Part shown: positions 56,456 to 64,000 of the stretch, piece by piece
Layout of the letters: each line of letters opens with the position of its first letter
How positions within the stretch are numbered: the stretch's first letter is position 1
Origin: Nelumbo lutea
Lineage: Eukaryota > Streptophyta > Magnoliopsida > Proteales > Nelumbonaceae
Direction: 5' to 3'
Assembly: GCA_022828595.1 (NCBI GenBank)
Contig: JAKGHH010000003.1
Coordinates: forward strand, 9,362,934-9,426,933
Length of the DNA: 64,000 nt
Position numbers and translations under genes: made by a program
Notes under the pieces: generated by a model
Told to the model about the DNA's origin: nothing
The model's database searches: none
What the model saw: the letters and a program-made list of their open reading frames with translations, nothing else

Positions 56456-59061
56456 GAGGTAAATCCAGCTTTGAAGTACCTTAAAAGATCATCATCCTCA
56501 TGGAATACAGGAAATAAATTAAGCCATCTCACTACTCCTTGGATGCATCCTCCATGGCTTGAGCCACATAAATCCTTTAAATTGTCTAAGGAATATTGTT
56601 TGATGGAAACGATTCTATTCTTCATTTCTCCTCTAGAAGAATCCAAATTCCTATTTTGTGCATTGAATAATGCAGCATCCTGGATCCTTTTCTGTACCCT
56701 TATATTTCATCAACTTCCTTGTCTTCCAAGCACCCTCCCAAGAACCAGCTATGGCATATATACTCGATAGAACAACATAGTTGACTGCATCCTGGGGGGC
56801 TAAATTAAATAGATGCCGGGCTGCTACTTCACCAAGAGACATATTGTCATATACTCTACATGCCCCAAGAATAGAACCCCAAAGTGAGGCATTAGGTGTA
56901 ACATTCATCTTAAGCACCAGATCATAAGCCTTTTCTAACTGGCCTCCACGTGCAAAAAGGTCAACCAGGCAAGCATAATGTTCACCTCTAGGATGAATGT
57001 TGTATTTGTTAACCATAGAATCAAAGAACAGATATCCTTCACTGATCAATCCACTATGGCTACAAGCAAAGAGAAGAGCCAAAAATGTCACATCATTAGG
57101 CTTCAGCTCACTACCTTCCATCTTCTGAAAAAGTGTAATAGCCTTTTCTCCATATCCATGTTTCCCATATCCAGCAATCAATGAAGTCCATGAAATAACA
57201 TTTTTTCCCTGCATCTCCTCAAAAGCATGGTTAGCATCTTCAATTTCTCCTGATTTAGCATACATGTCTATGAGAGCATTACCCATTGCTGTATCATAGT
57301 TGGGTTGATTCTTTAAAGCAAAGGCATGAAATTGTCTTGATAAGCTCAAGGATGCTATATTAGCACATATATTAAACATGGAACAAAGGATGACCTTATC
57401 CATTCTCATGTGCATCCGATTTATTTCATTAAAGAGATCCAAGGCATCAGTGGTACATCTCTCACGTGCATATCCAGTTATCAGTGCAGTACACGAGATC
57501 AGATCTTTTTCTGGCATAGAATCATAAAGAAACCTTGCATTTCTCACACTTCCGCATCTCGCATAAGCATCGATCAATGATCCAATCACCACTTCATGAT
57601 ATCTAAAACCCAGTTGGATAATGAAACCATGAATCTGGTTAACCTTCATAAGATCTTTACCTCTATCACAAGCTCTTAGAACACTTCCAAAAGTGAAGTT
57701 GTCAGGCATAACACCTGCCAAATCATGTTAACATCAATAATACAACTGAAGGAAATCCAACCTGGTATGAAAATAAAAAATGCAAAGAGGAAGACCTAAG
57801 TCATATGGCAACATAACTTCTTCAGAAATAAGCAACATTGAACCGCATATCAGAATAATACAAATAAGAAAAAGATTAATAGAAACTAGAGAAGACAAAT
57901 TTTCAATTTTCCAATCTTCTCTTATCTATTTGTAACTTCTTTCAGAGTGTCTTTCTATAAGAAAATATGCACTAGAATATGCAATGCAAAATAAAGAAAG
58001 TACAAAGAAACAATTCCAAGGAAAAAATCCTTATTATCACCCATGATGTCAAAGAGTATTGTATGATTAACTAAGCTAATGGTGAATGAATTGATATTCT
58101 TCTGAGGTTTCAGGAAAAAAGAATAAGGGAAAAGAAATTAATATTTCCTCAAATACATAAAGAACAGGGACAGAATCAAGGTGGGGACAGAGTAGGGGCC
58201 ATCGTTCCCCAAAATTTTAGAAGAAATTCATAAAGTTCTCTTACAAACCTAGGAAAAGATCCCTTGGAAAATTATTAGGAAAGCTTAACGTAGCCCACCA
58301 AAAATTTAAGTATGGTTAATTGGTTTAGAGTACAGATTGACAAGCATGAGACACTGGGTTGCAGTGGACGGTTGCAAACCAACCCACCAACTCCAGGAAG
58401 CTCCGGCATTTCTTACTGGGGTTGGTTTGCTTGTAGTGGATGTTCCCAGGAAGTTTTGATTGCTAAGACAATGGAGAGGGCACTAGTTGGGAAAATGTGG
58501 CAAAGTATGTTGGAGGGCTAGTATCCATGTGATCACATGAGATATTTTACCATAACACCTTTTTGGAAATCTAAGGGGTAAAGTTCTTGGACACCTTAGA
58601 ACGTCAATTCTTACAACAACAGAGTTAGAAGGAACATTCTATGCCACACTATGAAGAATCTCCCTGTGATCCTACAAGCATCATTAAAAGATCCACTACC
58701 TAGAGTCAGTAGTTCACCTCCCTACCAAGAAATACCATACTCTGATTTGATAGCAGTTCTTTTAGAAATTCTGGTGCTAGTCAGTAGTTCATTAATATTA
58801 TTTTTGGAAATAATGAAATAATATGTTTAGAAGATCTTTATCTTTTAGATATGACAGTTTACCACATTTGAGAGAAAATTTAAAGTTTTTAATAAAGAGA
58901 ATTGCTATTTTTTCAATTAATATGCATGCCGATGGTATATAAAATTAGGGAAGTAGCGAAATGTTAGTTCTTTATATTATAAAAATATAAATTTCTTACC
59001 GCCTAGGCGACTAGGCACCCCACTGTCGCCCAAAATCAGCTAGACACCTTGACAACTATGG

Positions 59062-59364
59062 TCAAAACAAGAAATAAACTTTTGAAGGAATTGTAGATTC
59101 CCAAAACACTTTGTGAAGGAATGACTGGCCACTAATGCAGCCATTTAGTTGATTGAAGGAGTTCACAGAGAAACCACCACTGTTTGACCATTTCCACCAT
59201 CTCTGGTCAGATTCATTAGAATTTAAGAAGATATTATGCAATCTCATTAACAGGCTGGAGACTTCTTGCACTTCCCAGTCATACAGAGAACAGATTTCTA
59301 CTAAACTTAGGAGACAAGTGCCCTCCTCCAACTCCATAATCATATTCCTGGGGAACTGAGGCAT
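59062..59364 (-). pseudogene. LINE zinc-binding RT fragment in the PPR intron
   Basis: The minus strand reads SDQRWWKWSNSGGFSVNSFN then FWESTIPSKVYFLF, the W...G-FSV-SF...W....P-KV..F pattern of the zf-RVT domain found after the reverse transcriptase of plant L1-type LINEs. It is only 100 codons long and lies opposite to the LINE piece at 60257-61285. Confidence 0.7.
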
Positions 59365-59836
59365 ATAGGTTCACACTTCATAGCAGTATTCACGAGATTA
59401 GGGAACAAGTCAACCAATGGACTGCTGTCAGCCCAGCTATCCAGACAAAATGGCACTAACCTTACCACCAGTTCTGTAATCATCTTATAATACCATGAAT
59501 TTGATATGGTTAATTGATCAATGTTAATTTCATTGTATTTGATTACGGAAAGATGAAGACAAAGGGTACAAATAGATGGTGAGGTAGAACATAACAAATA
59601 AAAGAATGCCAAGGATAACATCTATAGATCATACATATTCATAACACTTAGTTAAAATTTCTATATTTCTTGTTCATTGTTGGATACTACCAGGATAATT
59701 TCTATCACATGACAAACTAATCAAATTATTTGCTTGAAGCAACAAAAAAGAGAATCTTTAGGTGCACATCTAAAGGTATTCGTTGATACTCTTTTTTATG
59801 AAAATCATTACCCTCCCAAATAACTTGTCAGATCAA

Positions 59837-60256
59837 GCACATGATGGATGACATAGTTACGTCCGTTGCTATCTCACTGAGATGCATAGTGTCCAATAAT
59901 GAGCATCTAATCCACTTTTTTCTTATTGCAGCCTTGGGCCTTGAACATGCACTATTTGCATAAAGAATTAAACACAAAGTTCTGTTTCTGATAAGAAAGT
60001 TATAGAGGCATCGTACTGAAACAATGGATGATGTTTCACAAGAAATTTAAAAATATTATGCCACCTCCCATATGATCATGCGTTGTAAGGTTCTTGACCC
60101 TGTTTAAAAAAAGGCATATGAACCATTTAATGAGTAGCTTAACAGTCAGAGAGTTTAGACAATCAAGTAATAATATTCTGGAAATAAAACTATACCATAT
60201 AAAAAAAGAAAGAATATTCTAGTAAAATGATTTGACCATTACCTTCACACAGCATC
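59837..60256 (+). repeat. 420-bp direct repeat, outer copy
   Basis: About 99% identical to 61161-61580. It contains the end of the LINE RNase H frame, intron sequence, and a second copy of the PPR exon 1 splice donor with 14 bases of exon (ending CACAGCATC on plus). Confidence 0.95.
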
Positions 60257-61285
60257 AAAAAGTGATAGCCGAATCTGGACCTCCTCTCCCTCTGGTTCCT
60301 CTATCTATTTGTGCTTCCTTCTTTGGAATTTGATTCAGCCGAGTGAGAGTCTGGAAGTGCCTTTTCCTGTTAAAGAGGCCTGGACTACTACTATTCTGCC
60401 TAGGAATGGTGGTTTTTGTCGGGAAGTATATCTAGAAAGAATTAACACAATTGACATGCTGCAAAGAAAAAGACCTGGCTGGTGTCTTTCTCCATATCCG
60501 TGCCCTCTCTGCAAGGCTGATGGTGAGTCCTGCTATCATTTATTAATATCTTGCCCTTTTGCTTGTTCAATTTGGGACTGGTTTCTCTCTTTGTTTGGGT
60601 GCAGATGGAACTCCCGCCTTCTGTTCAAAGCCTTTTCTCCTCTACCTTTGTTAGATGATCGAAGAAAGGGTAGAATTCTTTGGAGATGTACAAGGGTGGC
60701 AGTCTGCTGGACTCTCTGGGAAGAAAGGAATTAGAGAATATCTGTGGAAAAAAAAGGAGTAGGGAAGTGATAAAAAAAGCCATATCCGTCAAAGTAGTTC
60801 ATTGGGTGAAGACATTGAAGTGGTTTGAGGGCATTCTACCAGGTGAGCTGATGAGCAAATGGAAGGAAGTCGATGATTCTGCTCCTGCTAAGGTGAATTA
60901 TGGACATTTCTGGTCCCCACCTTCAAGTGGGTTCATAAAACTGAATTTTGATGGTATAGCAGTGAAGACAACCCGGGACCTTCGGGTATTGAAGAAGTGT
61001 TCAAAAATGAGGAAGGAAAAATTATTGCTCTACTTTGTGGTCCAATAGGGGTGGGTGATGCTCTAAGAGCTGAAACCCTAGCTGTCATGGAAGGAATTCA
61101 GAAAGCAAACAACCTGAATTTAAGCAAACTTTCAATTGAGAGAGACTTGGAGTTGGTTTTGCACATGATGGATGACATAGTTACGTCCGTTGCTATCTCA
61201 CTGAGATGCATAGTGTCCAATAATGAGCATCTAATCCACTTTTTTCTTATTGCAGCCTTGGGCCTTGAACATGCACTATTTGCAT
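60257..61285 (+). pseudogene. L1-type LINE fragment (zinc-binding domain and RNase H)
   Basis: The plus strand carries LQRKRPGWCLSPYPCPLCKA, then ESCYHLLISCPFACSIWDWF (zf-RVT with C-x2-C, H and C ligands), then the RNase H start GFIKLNFDGIAV with its first Asp and RAETLAVMEGIQKANNLNLS with its Glu, ending EHALFA at a stop near 61285. Two frame changes (about 60720 and 61000) break it. The reverse transcriptase and endonuclease are absent. Confidence 0.8.
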
Positions 61286-61580
61286 AAAGAATTAAACACT
61301 AAGTTCTGTTTCTGATAAGAAAGTTATAGAGGCATCGTACTGAAACAATGGATGATGTTTCACAAGAAATTTAAAAATATTATGCCACCTCCCATATGAT
61401 CATGCGTTGTAAGGTTCTTGACCCTGTTTAAAAAAAGGCATATGAACCATTTAATGAGTAGCCTAACAGTCAGAGAGTCTAGACAATCAAGTATTAATAT
61501 TCTGGAAATAAAACTATACCATATAAAAAAAGAAAGAATATTCTAGTAAAATGATTTGACCATTACCTTCACACAGCATC
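61161..61580 (+). repeat. 420-bp direct repeat, inner copy with the true splice donor
   Basis: Contains the RNase H tail in frame with 60257-61160, so this is the parental copy. The last 14 bases (61567-61580) are real PPR exon 1. Only about four substitutions separate it from 59837-60256. Confidence 0.95.
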
Positions 61581-62279
61581 GAACGAAACATACCAAAGGA
61601 ATCATCTGCAAGCCCCTGAACAGCAAATCCGGCAATTACCGCATTCCAAGAAACCACATCCCGCTGTGACATCGTCTCAAACAAAAGCCTAGCATCTTCT
61701 ATCCTTCCACACTTGGCATAAAAATCAACTAAAGCAGTCTGTACAAATAAGTTTTCAATAAATCTACTCTTCACAATACAACCATGTATCTGCTGCCCCT
61801 TTTCCAAACACATCATATTCGTGCATGACCTCAAAACACTTCCATAAGTGAATTGATTGGCCTTAAGACCAGAAAGATGCATTTCGGAGAATACCTCCAG
61901 AGCCTTCTCTGAAGGCCCATTTTGAGAAAACCCCGAAATAATTGCAGTCCAAGACACAACACTTTTTTTAGGCATTTTATCAAAGACATTGCAAGCAGCA
62001 TCCATGTCTCCTATTTTCGCATAAAAAATTATCAATTTGGTGCTCAAATACAGGTCCGAGCTGAACCCATTTCTTTAGAAGATGGTCGTGAAGAAATCGA
62101 CCTTCTTTCTCAGCCTTTGAATCAATACAGAGCTGCAAAATTGACGAGTACGAAGTGGAATTTAAGGGAATGTGTTTTGACTGGAGGAACTGCATAGCTT
62201 CTTTTAGCCCTCCAAGCCTGAGTAGAGATGACTGGTTTTCTGCTAGGTGGTTGATCGCTCTCTTCCATATTCTGTTCAT

Positions 62280-64000
62280 GTCTACATAGGAGCGGTTGGG
62301 GACGTGTGTTTCAGACTCGCCTCATCTTACGATGAGGGTGCCTCCACTTCATCCTGGTTCATAAGAAAGGCTTCAGCCTGGTTCATCAAAAAACGGGCCT
62401 TGTTTTGGCATAACGTAAGAAATAAGGACATTTTTGTCTTTTGAATACTCCTAAATTATCTGACAAAAAGACTTTTTACCCGTAACTATTAATCAAATTT
62501 TCAAAGTATGCCGCTGTTCATCGAATTTTCCATTCTTAACAATAATGCCTGTAAGTAATCATTTCAACTATCGGATAACATTTCATCAAACTTTCAGCCA
62601 AAAGTATCATCAGAAACGCCGTAAACACTAAGCGTATTGGAAACATAGGCATTAAAACGAACTAAAACACAATAAATACTTCAATAAATGTTTTGAAATT
62701 TTCAATAGATTTATAGATATGGTAGATCACTCATACATATATGATATGATTATCTTCATGAAAAAATTACACCAAAATATAAATTTTTATTTTTTTGTTA
62801 TTTTTTATTTTTCTCTAAACTTTCTTAAAAAATTAAATACATCTATTTAAAGCACAAAAAAATATAGGATTTTCAACATATATATTAGCATTTCCAAGCA
62901 TTAAAAAAACCCAAAATATTGTAAAGTACTATCAAATAAATTTAGAAAAGTATTTATTTTTGCAATTTTTGTAAAAGGTTGGAAAAAACCTCAAAAATCT
63001 TGAGTTTTGGAGGTTGTTTTTAGAGTTTTTTAAGATTCTACAATCAAAAAAATGCATAGGGATGATGTGGTGAGTTTGGGAGAGAAAAAAGCTTTTGGAG
63101 AGAGTTAAAACCTTTTTTTCTCAAAAAAAAAAAAATTTATTTTTTGCATGTAGATCTGTATTGGCCGATACACGCCGTTATGGTTATGATAAGGTCCCAA
63201 TACACCTCCCGATACAAGTCCAATATACTCTGATACGATCACGATACTAAAAAAATAGATATAAATGATTTTGTAGCATTTTCCATGCCAACCCCTTAAA
63301 GATACAAATCTATCAGCCATGGTGAAACTTTGAACCTTGTTTCATCAAACAAATGGCAAACTCGACATGAAAATTTTGCAATGGGAATAAGAATGTTTTT
63401 TTCTAGGGTGGGAGCATCATTTAATAAGAACCAGAGTTACCTTGATCAGCTGGGCTTTGGTGGCTTCTAGACCAGTCCCAACTACTCTATTGCAATTATG
63501 CAAGGGTCGAAGGAGCAACTGTGAGCTCAGTAGCTCACACTGGACTCTTTTACGGGCCCTGTTTCGTGGTTGCTGAACAGAAGACGAATTCGATCACTTG
63601 TTTTCTTGACAACCAGGAGCGTTCTTTATGTTTCAGTACCTAAAAGAGGACGATGGGTCTCTCGTGATGGCGATGGGTTGGGATTGTTTCTGTTGTCCAT
63701 CCCGAGGTCTCGTCTTCTGGGTCCGTCTATCTTATTGAGACAATAAGACCAGAGTACAGAAACGCTGACACGCTCATCTCCTCCAACCCAAATAATATTT
63801 TCCTTGGATATAGGCCACTTATGGAAAGAGACTCGTTGAGAATGTGAGGCCCATGATGCTAGAAATTCAGGCTAGGATCTCCGAAGTTGGGAGACGATGT
63901 GGAATTCCAACCAGCGGACCTGTCAGTAAATGAATTTATAACAGAGAGACCCATCGTTCAACAGCCCAAGCAAGTAATACCAAGGAAACTAGAAAAAGGA
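62280..64000. other. Upstream region of the right PPR gene; no other gene seen
   Basis: The 5' UTR and promoter of the minus-strand PPR gene should lie just above 62279, but no clear TATA box was picked out. 62400-63120 is A/T-rich. 63150-63340 is a decayed relative of the CAAGGTTCAAA MITE (GGCCGATACACGCCG...GAAACTTTGAACCTTG). 63420-64000 has balanced composition and a few short frames, but none could be recognised. Confidence 0.45.

Larger units (their letters stand above)
56651..62279 (-). pseudogene. PLS-class PPR protein gene, two exons, one-base frameshift
   Basis: Exon 1 is 62279-61567 and exon 2 is 57714-56651 (stop TAG); the 3,852-bp intron joins GAAG|GTAATG to GGCAG|GTGTT in phase. 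Apart from one site the product would be about 591 aa. Exon 1 has SYSSILQLCIDSKAEKEGRF, LIIFYAKIGDMDAACNVFDK, KSVVSWTAIISGFSQNG and DVVSWNAVIAGF. Exon 2 continues with PDNFTFGSVLRAC, LIDAYARCGSVRNARFLYDS, NVISWTSLIAGYGKHGYGEK and an E-type end (YVVLSSIYAIAGSWEGAWKT) without a DYW domain. E-class PPR proteins act in organellar RNA editing; target unknown. At 62070-62072 the minus strand has AAGAAATGGG where the frame demands AAGAATGGG: one extra A in a short run. This makes it a fresh pseudogene or a sequence error. Confidence 0.88.

Noticed and set aside
56426..56770. Plus-strand frame of 114 codons at the 3' end of the PPR gene
   Set aside because: Overlaps the PPR stop region antisense and has no signature apart from the LINE tail before it.
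1..64000. CRISPR array, toxin-antitoxin or other prokaryotic-type defence system
   Set aside because: The spliced genes and retrotransposons show plant nuclear DNA; the short tandem arrays have no spacer structure and no such protein families were seen.

Overview
This is a plant nuclear genome window. The evidence is split genes with GT-AG introns, a plastid stearoyl-ACP desaturase, pentatricopeptide repeat (PPR) genes, a 2-oxoglutarate/Fe(II) oxygenase cluster, and a dense load of LTR retrotransposons, LINE pieces and small terminal-inverted-repeat (TIR) elements. It looks like an angiosperm with long, transposon-filled introns; the species cannot be settled from sequence alone. No tRNA or rRNA gene, organelle insert, CRISPR array or prokaryote-style operon was seen.

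Layout. 1-638: first part of a minus-strand PPR gene running off the left edge. 639-7440: AT-rich intergenic DNA with a solo gypsy LTR (3471-4430) carrying a nested Tourist-like MITE. 7465-21279: a plus-strand stearoyl-ACP desaturase gene with three exons; its 9.9-kb first intron holds a 6-kb minus-strand Ty1/copia element (9675-15667), which itself contains a hAT-like MITE. 22001-32729: minus-strand cluster of 2-oxoglutarate/Fe(II) oxygenase sequences resembling ACC-oxidase homologs: one nearly intact gene (24939-26099), one frameshifted gene (30907-32729) and two exon fragments lying in a duplicated 2-kb segment. A truncated gypsy 5' end sits between the duplicates. 35684-43884: an 8.2-kb minus-strand Ty3/gypsy Tat-type element that lacks reverse transcriptase/RNase H but keeps gag, protease and integrase remnants and a plus-strand antisense ORF with its own TATA box and intron. 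44870-47885: a possible orphan first exon, an actin pseudogene and a 5'-truncated copia element. 48100-56450: MITEs, SINE-like repeats and a LINE tail. 56651-62279: a two-exon minus-strand PPR gene with a one-base frameshift and LINE fragments in its intron. 62280-64000: no gene recognised.

The genes do not form one pathway. The desaturase makes oleoyl-ACP in plastids, the oxygenases belong to a specialised-metabolism family, and the PPR proteins probably act on organellar RNA. The most unusual items are the antisense ORF in a gypsy element that has lost RT, loss of a splice acceptor AG in the oxygenase gene, a 420-bp near-identical duplication of a splice donor in the PPR intron, and the nested insertions whose target-site duplications can be read exactly. 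No new defence-type or operon-type system was found.
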